From positions 1,798,001-1,862,000 of the forward strand of contig CP019326.1 in the NCBI GenBank assembly GCA_001971685.1: DNA of 64,000 nucleotides. The letters are read 5' to 3'. Under the pieces are notes generated by a model. The model ran no database searches. It was not told the DNA's origin and saw only the letters and a list, made by a program, of their open reading frames with translations. Positions 12,401-27,400 of the stretch are shown here, in pieces. Position 1 is the first letter of the stretch. Every line of letters starts with the position of its first letter. The position numbers and the translations under genes are program-made. The stretch comes from Halomonas sp. 1513. GTDB lineage: Bacteria; Pseudomonadota; Gammaproteobacteria; Pseudomonadales; Halomonadaceae.

Positions 12401-15400
12401 GCCGGCGCCTCGGCCACCAACGACATGGCCTCGCGGATCGTGGCCAGCATCGAAGGGGCCGACACTGAACTGGATGCCGCTGGCGACATCGGCGTGGACG
12501 CGCATCTGCTGCGGGCGGGCAGCGACGACCTGCCGGATATCGAGATCGACGATGACATGCTGCCCGAGGACGAGGTGGAGGGCGACGACGATGCCGACGA
12601 GGAGCGCATCGACGCCCCTCCCGAGTTCGATGATCCCAACGGGCCCATGGCCGGCGATCAGATATGGAGCTTCGCCCTCAGCGGCGCCGGTGGCGGCAAG
12701 GGGGCTGTGGCCGGTGCGCTGTCCCTCAACTGGATGCGCACCAACGTCGAGGCGTTGATCGTCGACGCCACGGTCGATGCCGGCGGCGACATTACCCTCG
12801 CCGCCAGCGACGATCTGGGGCTCAACGCCTTTACCGTGGCCGGTGGCGTCGCGGGGGCCTTCGCCGTGGCGGGTTACTTCGCCTACAACTACATCGGCGG
12901 CAACCCCGATGATCCCACCGACGACGCGGCCAATGTGCTGCGTGCCGCCATCGAGGGCGACGCCGAGGTCACCGCGGGGGGCAGCGTGCTGCTCGATGCC
13001 CGCTCCAACTCGGCGATCAACGCCTATGCCGTGGGCGGCTCGGTGGCCGGGATCGCGGCACTCAGCGGTACCACCTCGCTCAACTTCACGCGCAAGGATA
13101 TCGCCGCAGAGTTCAAGGATGCCACGGTCGAGGCCGGGGGCAACATCCATGCCGAGGCGCTGGATACCAGTGTGATCCACTCGGTAAGCACTCAGCTCAG
13201 CGTCGCCATCAAGGGCGGCGCCGCAGGCATCTCGGTGGCCTACCACGATATCCAGAACGACATTCGCGCGATCAGCGATGGCGCCAGCCTGACCACCCTC
13301 GACGAGGGCAATATCCTGCTCTCGGCGGAGTCGCGCAGCGAGAACGAGATCATCATCGCCGGGGTGACCTACGGCACCTTCGGTGCCGGGGCCGGCAACG
13401 CCGGCGCCTCGACCATCGCCAACACCACCCAGGCCTCCGTCAGCGGCGGGGCGCTGCAGGCCGACGGCAGCATCGGCGTCCACGCCGACAGCCACGATCG
13501 CAGCACCATCGGCCTCGGTGCCATCGCCATCGGCATCGCGGCGGTCGGCGGCGGGGTCGCCGTGGATCAGCTGGGCAGCGATACCCTGGCCTTTATCGAT
13601 GATGGCGCCACCGTCAACGCCAAGGGCAACGGCGACGGCCTGACGCTGCGCCAGTGGAACGACGGCTGGCAAGAGGAGACCCGCCACGGGGTCAGCGTCG
13701 TGGCCACCAGCCGAATGGCCTTCGATACCATTTCGATCACCGCGGCCGGCGGGGTGTTTGGCGCCCTGGCCGCCAACGTCACCGTCGACGGCATCACCGG
13801 CAGCACCCATGCCTATATCGGCAATGCCCAGGTCAACAGCCAGCGCGATGTGGTGGTCAGGGCGTACCACCAGGCTGACGCCGCCAGCGGCAGCGGCGCC
13901 CTGGCCATCGATATCTCGGCGGTAGGGGCTACCGCTGGGGTGGATGTATCGCTGTTCTCCCACGACACCCAGGCGTGGATCGACGGCAGCGGCTACGACG
14001 CCGCCGACCACGGCGACGGCAGCCAGGCGCCGATGATCGATGCCGGTCACGTCGCCGTCGAAGCCCACGCCAATATCGAGTTCGATACGGTGGTGGCCGG
14101 CGTTGCGGTAAGCGCCATGGGCGGTGGCCTGGCGGGCAGCGCCAGTGCCGTCAATATCGCTACCAACACCGAAGCCACCATCCGCCATGCCGAGGTGCAT
14201 GCGGAGAGCATCGACGTTACCGCCGAGAACACCATCGACGGCCTGTTCGTGGTGGGCTCGGTGGGGGCCGGCGGCGCCGTTGGCCTGGGCGCCTCGCTCG
14301 CGGTGGGTATCATGGACCCGCGAGTACGCGCCGGGGTCATCGACGCTGAGCTGGTCGCCGAGGATGATATCAACGTCGAAGCCCATCAGACCATGGAGCT
14401 GTCGCTATCGGTGATGAGCGCAGGTGTCGGCGCGGTGGGTGCCGCCATCTCGGCCTCGGTATTGACCGCCAACTCTGACACCGAGGCGCTGGTACAGGGT
14501 GCGTCGTTGACCTCGCGCGACGGCGATATCGGCGTGCGTGCCACCACCACCACCCTGCTCAACGAGAACGAGGAGCTGGGCGACAACTTCCTGGCCGTAG
14601 GGGCCGGGGGCATCGGTGGCGCTGGCGCCGGCGCCGCGGTAGACGTGGCGGTACTGCAGGAGCAGACCCGCGCCACCGTTTCCAGCGGCAGCGAGATCCT
14701 CGCCGAGCGCGGCGATATCGAGGTCGAGGCCGAACTCGAACGCTCGCTGCGCTCCACCGTGGTCGCAGCCAGCGCTGGCCTGCTGGGCGGGATTTCCGGC
14801 GCCGTGTCGGTGCTGAGCCTGGGCGAAGGGGTCAGCGACGAGAACTTCGATGAGATCACCGGTCTTAACGCCGGCGAGGGCGAAGGCAATGAGAGCCTGT
14901 TCGATATCTTCGACGGCGTGCAGGACGGCGAGTACGGCCTGCAGGAGGGCGCCGATGCCGACGACTCGGGGATGGAGGACGACGAGGACGATCCCTTCGA
15001 TCAGGACGAGTTCGACGACAACTTCGATGTGCCCGACAACGCCGGTGAGCAGGATCGAAAGCAGCGTGAGAATACCAACCGGGCCATGGCCGACATGGGC
15101 TTCGACGTCGAGCTGGACGTGCAGAGTGGCGTTGGCGATACCGCGGCCACCGTCGGCGAGGACGTGCGTCTGGAGGCCGAGCAGGGCGATATCACCATTC
15201 GCGCCGAAGAGGCGCTGGCGATCGACCAGACCGTCGGCTCCGGCGCCATCGGCGGGATCGCCGGCGTCGGTGCCGCGGTGGGCGTGACCGAGCTGCAGGG
15301 CGCGGTCACGGCTGCGGTGCTGGACGGCGCCGAGCTATACGCCGCCGGCCAGATCGTGGTCGACAGCCACTTCGACGCCGAAGTGATCAGCCGTGCCTAC

Positions 15401-18400
15401 GGTGGCGCGGCGTCTGCCGGCATCGCCGCCACCGGCCAGTCGACGGTGCTGCTCGACTCGACGGAGCAGCTTGCGCATCTCGGCGGGGGTAGCGCCATGG
15501 GGGGAGTCAACGTCGAGCGTGCCGAGAGCCTCTCAGTGCTGGCGAGTGCCGAGCGTGAGTACGAGTTGGATGCGCGTGGTGCCAGTATTGGCCAGGTGGC
15601 AGCCGGTGCCTCGGTCAGCATCGCTGAGGTCGAGGGGCGAACCGCCGCTTGGATCGGCGATCAGGCGACGTTGGGTAGCCAGGACGTCGCGCTGGGCAGC
15701 ATCACGGTAGATGCCTGGGCCGACGATAGCGTCGAGGTGATCGGTGAGACCGTGTCAGCCGGCGTTGCCGCAGTGACGGTCAATGCTGCCAGTATCGAGA
15801 TGGCGAACATCGTGCAGGCGTATCTGGGGCAGTCGGTGCAAGCCCATGTCGAAGGTGAGCTGGGCATCCACGCCCAGGCCACTCGACGGCTGACTACCGA
15901 AATGCTGGGCGTGTCGGCGGGTGGTGCCAGCGTCGGGGTCTCTGTGGCTGAGGTCACGCTCGCATCACGAGTGCTTGCCTATATCGGTGATCAGCAAGGC
16001 GATGCCAGCGACACGCTCTTGAACGTGGGCTCGCTGGATATCATCGCCGAAATGGCGGTGCCCGCTAGCGGCAACAACGTGGATGCTCACGCACGCGGTG
16101 CGGCCGGCGCCCTGATCGGCGTCGACTCGACCAATGTGCTGATCCGTGACACCAGCGAGGCGATGGCGCGAGTCGGTGATGGCGCCGTTGTGACTGCGTT
16201 GGGAGCGGTATCTGTATTGGCCAGGCAGCAGACCCGCCTCGAGGGTCAAGCGACCAGTAACGCCGGAGGCGTGGTTGCGGCCGGCGCATCGATCGGTGAG
16301 CTGGAACAGGACACACTAACCCGCTCGCTAGTGGGTGATGGCGCCAGGATCGAAGCCAACACGGGCAGCATCGAAATTGTTGCCGATACCGAGCAGTTCA
16401 GCTTCGTGGACGTGGTTGCCGGCAGTGGTGGTGCCGTGGCCGGGGCGGGCGTAGGCCTGGACATGGCCTTGTCCTCCGAGGTCGGGGCGTTGGTCGGTGA
16501 TAACGCGACACTGATCGCCAGCAGCGAGGGCGATGCAGTACGCGTGAATGCGCGGCAGGAAGTCGAAGGCGATGGCCGTGGTCGTACCTTGAGCGGTGGC
16601 ATCATCGCCGGTAGCGGGGCCAGCATGGCCTATGATTTCGATCTGACCACCCAAGCAGGCGTCGGGGAATACAGCGAGCTGCTGGGCGATGCCATCAGCG
16701 TGACGGCGACCACCCATGCCTTCAAGCGCGATGTCACGGCAGCCGGTGATTCCAATAACGAGGGAGAGGTGTATGGCGTAGTAGCCGGCGGCGGGGCCGC
16801 TGTGGCCATCGACGTCCGGCTGGATACCCAAGTAGCGGTCGCCGATGATGCCGCACTGACCACCCTTTCCAGTGGCAGCAATGGCAATATCACCCTGCGT
16901 GCCTTCAACGAGCTGGATATCCGCGATCAATCCAGCTACACCTCGGGCGGGCTTGGCGCCGGTGCCGGCATCACGACCGATATCATTGCCAATGATCTGC
17001 TGGCCAACGTCAACGTCGGCAATGCCAAGCTGATGGCATACGGCGACCTCTTCGCCACGGCGAATACCGAGGCGAATGTCAACGCCGTGATCTACATGGA
17101 TGTCTACGGCGGGGCGAGTGTCAGCGTGGGCTATGCCACCCTGGAGCTGGCACCGAGCAATACGGTGGATATCGATGCCAGCGATGCCACTGTCATGGGG
17201 GATATCTGGGCGCTGGCCGGGCGTAATTCACAGCTTGACGGCGATCGCTACCGTCTTTCGGCATCGGTGGATACCTTCGCCGGAAGCGCGCTGCCCTTCG
17301 ATGACGTGGATGCCACCGTAAATATCTTCCGCAACAACCATGTGGGTATCGGCGATAATGCCCATCTGCGCTCGGGTGGTGATATCAACCTGCATGCCGA
17401 TGATTTCGATCAGACCCCGATGGTGGCCCGCGCCAAGGCGGTCAACTGGGTGAGCTCGGCACTCGGTGCGTTGGATAGTGCGCTAGGCGGCGGTGGTCTG
17501 GAAGACACCGGTGGCAACGCCAGCTCGGATGCGCTGGGCGTAGTGCAGATTCAGGGTAAGCTGGAAACCGGTATCAACCGTAACCAGTCACTGGCCATCG
17601 GCCTCGAAGAGGGGCAGGATCTCGCTTCCTTGCTCGATGCGATCGACAATGATGACGATGTGGTCGATTTCGATACGCTGTTCGCTGCCCTGTCTGGCTT
17701 TGACGACATTGGCTACGAGCTCGGTATGGGCGCGGTCGACAGCCGCCTGTTCGAAGAGCTTCGCGATGCCAATCGGCGCCTCGATGACTTCCGAGGCATT
17801 GGCTCCGATGCCCTGATTCAGGAACTCGAGGCGGAAGTCGAGCGCATCGAGAATCAGTTGATCGAGCGTAACCTGGCCACTGAGCTAGAAGCCGACGGTG
17901 TCGTCGAAGTCGTGCCTATCCGCCTGGATCAAATACAGATCGAGCTGGATGATATCGACGCCACTGCCGGGCGTATCGATATCCGCGGCAACGCTGCCGT
18001 GGGTGATGGCACGCTGGATGCTCCCAAGGACGTCAATGTCACGATACTCAATCAGGTGCCGGCTAACGTGGTAATCGGTGACATCCTGATTCCTGAGCGC
18101 ATCGGTGGCGTTTACTTCAATGGGGTGGAAGTCGCATCCGACGAGGTGCTCAATGAGCGCGCCTCACAGACCAGCCTGATCAACGCCACGCCGCGCTATG
18201 CGACGACCCCGATCGCCGATTTCGGCTACCAGGCCGATGACGAGAAGACGCCAATCATCACGGTCGTCAACTCCTTCCTCAATGCGGGCAACATCACCGC
18301 CGAGGATGAAGCGCGCATCCGAGACGGACTGGGCGGCGAGTTCGTGGGCGACAACGCGCGCAGCTTGTTCCTGGATGGCTTCGACCGCGATGTGCCGGAC

Positions 18401-21400
18401 TCATCCGTGCAGGTGCTGGGCAGCGTCTTTGCCCCGCTGGCCGATATGCTGGTGATTGCCGGGCAGGACTTCGAGGTTGGGTCCAGCGGCGGTGACAGCA
18501 TTCAACTCGGTGATGACGGCGGTGTATCACAGGCATCCATTGTTACGGGCAGCTTCTCTGCACGCGCCGACGATAACATCAGCGTGACCGGTGTCAGCCG
18601 CTTCACGCTAGGCGACCTGCCTGAAGAGTTGGTGCGTCAGTTCAGCGATGAGTGGCTGTCGCCGGTGGACGACCGGGAATTCACTATTCCTGATCTGGGC
18701 GATTCAAACTGGTGGGAGAATCTGTTAGGCGGTTCAGAGTTGGATGTCTTGGAAGGCGATGACAACGCTGAGAATCTTTTCGATGCACTGGATGACGCCA
18801 AGGATACGCCCAATCTGCAGGCGGGCAATATCGTGCTGGATGCCGATATCATCAATCTCAATGGCTATATCAAGAGTGGCATAGATACCTACGATATCGA
18901 CATCTCTGAAGAGGATGAGGCCTATATCCAACGCCAGCTTCAGCGAGGCGCGAGCGGTTCCTTCCTCCTGGAGGATGCCTCTCAGCGAAGCGGTGTCAAC
19001 ATCGGCTTCAATCCCGAGACGCGGATGATCGAGGTCGATGAGGTGGTCATAAGCGGCGGCAATGTACGCATCGAAGGTACCCTGATCAATACCGGCAAAG
19101 GGTTGATCGACGTCATGGCAGGTTACGGCCAGATCGATGTCAACAACGAAACCCGTTTCGGGCTCGACCTGGCAGCACTGGATGTCAGTAATCCTGGCTC
19201 TGGCAGTCTGACCATCGTGGATCGGGATTTGTCGACCCGAAACGAGACGGCGTCGTTGACGGTGTCGCGTAACGCCGAGGGTAAATTTGATATAAGCGGC
19301 ACCGGCCGCATGTCCGATGTCGGCGAAACGCTGAGCATGGCGGAGCTGCTCGGCGAGGAGGATCTCAGTTTTTCCCTCGAGGATGGCATGCGTTACGCCT
19401 TCGAGGTGATGGAGATCAACCTCAACCGCGTTGACTATGCAGCGTCGACCTCCAGTTGGGCAGGTCTCTCGGCGCTGGCATCCGACCCCCCCGATGAGTT
19501 CGAAAGGGAGGTCACTAACGAAGACAGTTTCCTGCTGCCCCAGGATTCACCGGAAAAGGGCTATGTCTATAACGATAGCGGCAATGATACCCGCTACGAC
19601 TATGGTAATGACTCGTCTATTTCGGAGCGTGATCCAGATGGCGGCGGAGACGGCATCGAGTATATCGAGATAGAGGGGGAAGACGTAGAAGGCTACTTCT
19701 ACCTCGGCGAGAGGGAGACCTCGAGTAGCTGGTATGGCAAGCGTACTATTACTCAGAACTTTTTCTTCACCGAGCGGGAAAGCATTCGCCATACCCATGA
19801 GTTACAGGCTGACTTCGATGTCGATATCAATTTCTTCGGCCATGAAGAAGGTAGTATCAGCGTCGATTCGGTTGGCGATGTGGTGCTCAGCGACAGCTTG
19901 CAGAACGATACAGGCGACACGCGAATTGCATCAGATGGCGAGATCCGTTTCAGTAATCGAAGCTATGAGGAGGGAGATGCCGCTGGTGACGATGATGACG
20001 CCATGCCGTCTGGCGTCGTTTCCGGTCGCGATGTCACGCTGAGCGCCGGAGAGGGCATTGGCAGCGTCGTTGATCTCGACGATGATGGCGAGCTGCGCCG
20101 TGCATTCAACGTGCAGCTTCACGGTGGCCAGCTGAGCGCTGAATCCAATACTGATGACATTGTCATCGGTAGCCGTGACGACTTGCGGCTCGATGACGTC
20201 ATTGCATCTCAGGGCGATGTGTATCTTCAGTCATCCGATGGCATTACACAGGCGAGTGACGGGGTTATCGAAGCGCGATCCGTGGTGCTTGCGGCAGGTC
20301 TCAACCTGGGCAGCGAGGATCAGGCGCTACAGTTGGATACCAGTAACCGGTCACAAGAGATCGGTCTCAACCAGCGCGGTGGCGATACACTCAACGCCCA
20401 GGCGGCGGGAGACATCCATCTTGCCGAGATAAATGGCGACCTGCGCGTCGAGCGAGTGGTCAGCACCAGTGGTACGGTAAATATCGAGATTGACGGCAGT
20501 CTGCTTGATGCCAACGAGAATGCCGAGATCGATGAGCGAACCTACGAGGAGCTTAGCAGCGGTGTTTGGGCCGCATTGAGTCTGACTGAAGACGGTCGTG
20601 TCGATCAGGCCAAGGATGACCTGAAAGCCCGTAAGACCGGCGAGTATGAGTTCTATTGGAATACCCGCAATGCACTCTCGGATAGCGGCGACTATGATCC
20701 TGATGCCGTGGTGTCACTCAGCGAGGAGGAGCGTGAACGCTATCGGCCGTCGCTGGAGGTGTACTTCGCAGATGTATTGGCGAGTGATAACGACGGCGAG
20801 CCTGTTTCGCAGGATGAGATCGACGCCGCCATCGAGCAAGAGTTTGCCACGCTTGAAACCACGCGGACCAATCAGTATCACGACCTGCATGAAACCTATG
20901 GTCATGATGCCTTCGATCCTGATTTCGAGGTTGAACTGACTCAGGAAGAGATCGACCACATTGAAGCCAACGTCAAGGTGTGGACCGAAGACCAGTTGCT
21001 CAACATGGTCGGTCAGGGGCTGTTGCAGGAAACTACGGGCACCCAGGTCGAGATTCAGGAGCCCAATATCGAAGCCGCGGGTGACATCACGATTGTTGCC
21101 GGTGGTGATGTGGGGTCGGTGGATGGCTCCAATGTCATCGATATCAGTGGTGGGTTCGATAGTCTTTCAAAAGATGACCTGGTGGCACTCTCGGCGGCAG
21201 AGCGAGGTGATCTGACCTACATCGAAGGCGATCTGACGTTTGCCGATGTCAATTTCAAGGTTGGCGATACGGTCGATGAGCGTACCCAGGTAACGCTTGA
21301 ACGCCTGGATGGTGACTGGCAGTCGCTGTTGAACGTGAGCGAATCGCCGGATGTCGACCTCGAGGTGGGCGACTCGCTCTACTTCAATGGCCAAGAGGCC

Positions 21401-24400
21401 AGCGAAACCGTCAATTACACGGCAAATGGTAACTACTACACCTTCGAGGGTGTGGATGATGATGGCAATTTGCTGTTGAGTATCGTCGCCGATGACGAGC
21501 TCTTCGAAGAGCTTGAGCGCTCTATCACCATCGGTAAGGTCATGCACGACCCCACTGCCGAGAGCAGTGAAGGACGTGAGCTGACCACTGTGGTGATAGA
21601 TGGGCGAGATGACGTTGTCGTGGCGATGTCCGAGCCGGACGCAAGGCTCAACATCGTCAGCGGCGGTTCGCTGTATCTGGGGGCTAACGACGATCTCAGT
21701 ATCGGTCGGCTGGAAGCCGAGGCGGACATTCGCGTCAAGGTGCGCGGCAGCATCGAAGCCCGTGACTCGGCCCTTACCGGTGCCAGCATCATTCTGGAGG
21801 CGTCTGAAGGCCAGATTGGCAGTGAGGAGGACCGGATAGGACTCAAATTGAGTGATGATGCCGTGGTAACGGCACGTGCTCAGGAATCGATCTGGCTCTC
21901 ATCCTTCAATGAGGGTGATGACGCCTTTACCCAGGATTTCAATATCGGTTCGCTCTATTCAGAGCGAGGCAGCATCAACGTGCTAGCCGAGGGCGACATC
22001 CTGGATGGCGTTGGGCATGGCCTGCTCAAGGTATTGGGCCAGGAGATCAACTTTGAAGCCGGCGGTAGCGTGGGGCACGTCGACAGCGACTTCTCCAGCG
22101 CCGAGGGCGATCGCATCGAGGTGGCGACTCACGGCACGGGTGCGGTCAACGTCACGGCGGGCGGCGACATCAACCTGTTTGGCTTCGATACCGATCTCTA
22201 TTTGGGCCGAATCGAAGGCAGCAGGGTCGTACTGGGCGCCGACCGCTGGATCGTCGACCACCGCGAGCAGATCGACCTGTCGCCGATTGTCGAGGCGGAA
22301 CGCTTGATGCTGCGCTCGATGCTCGGCGGGGTCGGGGTCGCGACGGCTGAGGGTATTCAGGATGTGGTCACCCAGGTCAGCGGCCGGGTGGATATCGAGA
22401 CCTTCGAGTCCGTTTACCACACCAATCTGGGCGAACTGACGCTAGGCCAGGTCGAGGTGTCCAATAGTGGGGCACAGGCCTATATCACGGCGCTTGACGG
22501 CGGCATCCAGAGTGCCGACCTGGAGAGCGGCCAAGTCAATCTCGTGTCTGACAACGTTCGCTTGACGGCCACGGGGGATATCGGCAACGCCAATCGCGTC
22601 ATGACGTCCGCCACCGGGGCACTGGATGGCGAGTCGACGGCGGGCAGCGTCTACCTCGACAACAGCGGCGAGCTGACCATCCACGACAGCGGCATGCACG
22701 CCGCTGGCGATATCGAGATCACTACCAACAGCCCGATGACGGTGAGCGAGAACGTGGTCAGCTCCTCGGGGGATATCACCTTCTCATCCAACGAAAGCGA
22801 CACCGACGATGTGATCACCTTCACCGACGGCGTCGAGGTCGTGGCCGACGAGGGCAGCATCCTCGTCTATGCCGCCGAGGGCATCGTCATCGACGACGAT
22901 GGCGTGCGACTCGATGCCCGCGACGCGATCGAGCTGCATCTGCAGATGCCCAAGACCGGCATCGCTTCCGGTCAGGCGGGCTTCGCAGAGCTCGAGGCCG
23001 GCACCCTGAGCGCCGGCGAGCGCATCCTGCTGCAGGGCGGTGATACCCAGGGCCAGGCGTGGACCCTTGGCAATGACGTGCTGCTGCAGGCGCCGAGCGT
23101 TGACGTAAACACCGGCGACGGTGACAACATCCTGACGCTGGGTGGCCGCATCGAGGCTGATAAGCTGACGCTGAGCGGCGGCCAGGACGACGACCATGTC
23201 ACCTTCGACGGCGACCATCGCATCACCGAGCGCCTCGAGGTCCAGCTCGGCGAGGGCGATGACGTGCTGCGCGTGCACGGCAGCATCGATGCCACCGGCG
23301 GCAAGATGATCTTCGACGGCAACGCCGGCGACGACGACCTGATGCTGCATGCCGACGAACTGCTCGGTGAGATCGCGCTGCTCGGCGGTGGCGGCGACAA
23401 CCTGCTCACGGTGGTCGAGCTCAACGACCGCGATGAGCTGTTGACCCTGGACGGCGGCGACGGCAGCGACGTCTACCGTATCGTCACCCGCCAGGATGCC
23501 AACGCCAACTACGAAATCACCGTCGAAGACAGCGGTGCGATCAATGACGGCGTCGACTACCTCTATATCGAGGGCCGTGGCTATGACGGCTACGACGGCA
23601 ACCTCGATAGGGATCTGAACGACGTCGGCAACGATGCCGAGGATCTGTTCCTGATTCGGCGCAACTTCATTGCGCGCATGGAGGGCGACGGCGATACCGG
23701 CGTCGAGGAAGATGCCGCGGTGGAGCGCATCAACTACGACGACACCATGAACGGCCGGGTCACCGTCAACGGCCATGAGGGCAACGACGTGTTCGTGGTC
23801 GATGACACCTCGGCGCTGATGACCCTCGACGGCGGCGACGGCAACGATCGCTTCCAGATCGGCCAGATCTTCACCGACGACCCCAATGCCACCGACGAAG
23901 AGGGCAACTACCTCTCCGGCATCCGCGGGCCCGAAGATGAGATCAACGTCACGCCCACCACCCAGGGCTACCTCAGCTACGGCAACAGCGAGTCGCTGGT
24001 GATCTACGGCGGCGACGGCGACGACGAGTTCATCGTCTACAGCAACAAGGCGCTGCTGCGCATGGAGGGCGAAGACGGCAACGACGACTTCATCATCCGT
24101 GCCTTCGTCGCCGAGGATGATATCGAGGTCTACGGCGGCGGCGGCGATGACAACATCGAGTACAACATCAATGCCCCGGTGAGCATCGACGGCGGTGCCG
24201 GCTACAACACCATCACCGTGCTGGGTACCGAGCTCGACGACAACTTCGTGATCACCGAAGACGGGGTGTTCGGCGCTGGTCTCAATATCGGTTTCGACAA
24301 CATCCAGCGGGTGCGCGTCGACTCCCTGGAGGGCGACGACACTTTCTTCGTGCTCAGCACCAGCCCCGATGTGGTCACCGAGCTGATCGGCGGGGTCGGC

Positions 24401-27400
24401 AGCAGCAGCTTCGTGGTGGGTGGCGATGTCACCGGACGCGTGGTTTCTGCCGATCCGGAAGGCCGCAGCAGCCTGGTCACCCACACCATCGGCTCTGATG
24501 ACGACGAGTACAATAGCCTGCTCGCCGACGGCCTGCCGGTGACGGTGGCCGACCCCTCGCGCGGCGCGGTGGTGGTCGACGAGCCCGACGGCGGCACCCG
24601 CGTGGTACAGGGCGGTCCGGCGGACTTCTTCGACCTGTCGCTGGCGCTGCCCAAGGGTGACGAGTTCAACGGCGCCATGGTCACGCTGACCGTGTCGGCG
24701 GCGATGGCCTCGACCAACTTGCGCAACAAGAGCGCCGATGCCGAGACCGTCAAGCTGGCCCTGGAAGAGGACGGTGACTATCAGCATGCGCTCACCGTCG
24801 ACTTCGTCCATGACGCCGACGATGGATGGGTCGCGGTGGACGATGATGGCAATCAGCAAAGACTCTACGTCAAGGCCCCCGAAGACAGCCTGGTGAGCGG
24901 CACCCGCGAAGTGACGGTGAGCTACCTGGCGCGGGCGCAGATGGAGAATGGCGGCGACCTGCCCGAAGAACTCCAGGCGCTGGAGCAGCAGGCCATCAAC
25001 AACACCATGGTGACCGTCTACGACAGCAGCCAGGGCGATCTGGTGTTCGGCGTGCCCGGTGACGATCGCCTGCAGGTGATCGAGGGTGACGACTTCGGTG
25101 CGCCGGGCAGCAGCTTCGAACTGCGCCTCTCGTCGGCACCCAAGGAAGGCGAGACCGTGACCGTCTACCTGGAGATGGACGAGCGGCTTGAAGCACAACT
25201 TCTGAATGGCACGTCGGTCTCTGACGGCATCGAATTTACCGCCGACGACTGGGACGAGACGCGCACCATCGAGCTCAAGGCGGTTGACGACGATGAGCGG
25301 CAGAACCGCCTGGATACCCGGGTTGGCTTCTCCATCGAGTCGAACGAGGGAAAGGACTCCGCCTTCCACGACGTCGAGTTCGGCAGCGTGCGGGTCAGCG
25401 TCTACGACAACGACAGCCCCTCGCTGGTGGTGCAGCAGACCGACGGCGGCACCCGTGTGACCACTGAAGGCGGCAGCGACAGCTACTTCCTGCGGCTCTC
25501 CAAGCAGCCCGACGACGAGGTCACGGTGCGCCTCAACAGCGACGGCCTTACCCGCTTCGACTGGCAGGACAATGCGCGCATCATCATGGACCGCGTGCTC
25601 GACGAGGACGTCGAGGTGACCGCGCTGCCCGGTGCCCACGCCGGGCCGCGGCTGGTGCTCGAGGAGGGCAAGTGGCAGGACCTGGGACTCAACGTCGGCA
25701 TGTACCTGTCGCTCAACGACGCCGAGGGCGACGCCCTGGACGGCACCTTCAAGGTCAACAACGTCGAGGACGGCACCCTGCACCTCACCAACGAGGCGCA
25801 GCTCGACTTTGATGGGCAGGACGACAAGGCGCTGACCCTGACACGGGTCGATGCCCCGGCGGTGGTATTCGATGCCGACAACTGGAATAAGCGCGTCGAG
25901 ATCGGCGTCAGCGCCGATACCTACTACGTGCCGGCGGAAAACACCCTCAACGACATGGACTTCCCTGCTCAGCCCAATGTGCTCGACCGCATCCAGGGGC
26001 CGTTGATTCTCGAGGGCGGCACCAGCGATACCGACCGCTCGCTCAATGAGGCGATCATGCTGCCCTACGAGCGCGCCGAGTACGAAGAGCGCGACGAGGG
26101 TGACGCCGGCGTCGAGGAGGTGGATCCGGAGAACGAGGACACCAATACCCTGATGCTGCACGCCGACGCCAGCGTGGCCGACCTCGACGGCGTGCTGACC
26201 AGCACCTTCCTCAGCGGTCTCGGCATGGGCGACGGCGATCCCCTGGAGCAGCGCTACCAAAACGCTGCAGGTGAGGAAGTCACCATCACCACCGAGCGTG
26301 GCATCGAGTACCACGGCTTCTCGGTGGTGGAGCTGCTGCTGGGCACGGGCGACAACACCCTGGAGATCGATCTCGACGTCGATGCGGTGATCTACGACGG
26401 CGCCTATGCGCTCGGCGAGAACAGCGCCGGTGAGGCGCTGCTGGTACGTGACGACGACGGCAGCTGGTTCGACGACGGCTTCCGCCGCGGCGATACCCTG
26501 CTACTGGAGGATCAGCGGGTCGACATCCTGGATATCGACATCGACGGCAATCTGGTACTCGACCGGCCCATGGCCGACGTGCCCCAGGCCTCGCGGGTGA
26601 TCCGCGAGATGCCGATCACCGCGGTACACGGCGGCGGCAACTCCTCGGGCAGCATGGGCGGCGACCATATCACCGTCAGCGGCGGCTATGATGCCCAGCT
26701 GCCGCTGCTGGTGTTCGGCAATACCGAGCGCAGCGGCGAGCGCTACAGCGCCGGTGGCGAAGGGCCCAGCGAGCTGGCCCAGCCCTTTACCCAGGTCGGC
26801 AACAACGTGCTGGATGCCAGTGCCGCCACCGGCGGTGTGGTGCTGGTAGGCGGCAGCGGCGACGATACGCTGATCGGCGGCAGCGGCAACGACCAGCTGT
26901 TTGGCGGCGGGGGTAACAACCTGCTGGACGCCAGTACCGGCGGCAACAACCACCTCTACGGCAACGGCAGCATCGACGTCGACCTCTCGTCGCGCCTCAG
27001 CATGGCCGAGCGCGTCATGACGCTCTACAGCGCCGAAGCCGATGTCGATCATGGCACCGGCGACCGCCTGACGGCCGGCGACAATACCCTGACCGGCGGC
27101 CACGGCGACGACATCCTGATCGGCGACCATGGCGAGATAGTGCTCGCGCCCGGCGACGGGCCTAACGACCTGCGTCTGCTGGATAGCCAGCGGGTGACTG
27201 CGGTACATACCACCGACCCCGGCAATTATGCCGATAATCGACTCAAGGTGATGGGCGGTAACAACCTGCTGTTTGGCGGGGGGGGCCACGATCTCCTGGT
27301 GGGTGGCATCGGCAATGACCTGCTGGTGGGGGATCATGCCGACGTAGTGCTGGCGAAGGTCAATGAACTTGGCGACCTGGCGCATGTCACCACCCGCTTC

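Noticed and set aside
22784..26314. Very long antisense ORF (1176 codons) and others at 4835-6721, 11705-14386 and 26501-28276 on the minus strand
   Set aside because: They mirror the giant gene. Its G-x-C codons for Gly, Asp, Val and Ala read as stop-free codons on the other strand. They have no ribosome sites and no recognisable domains.
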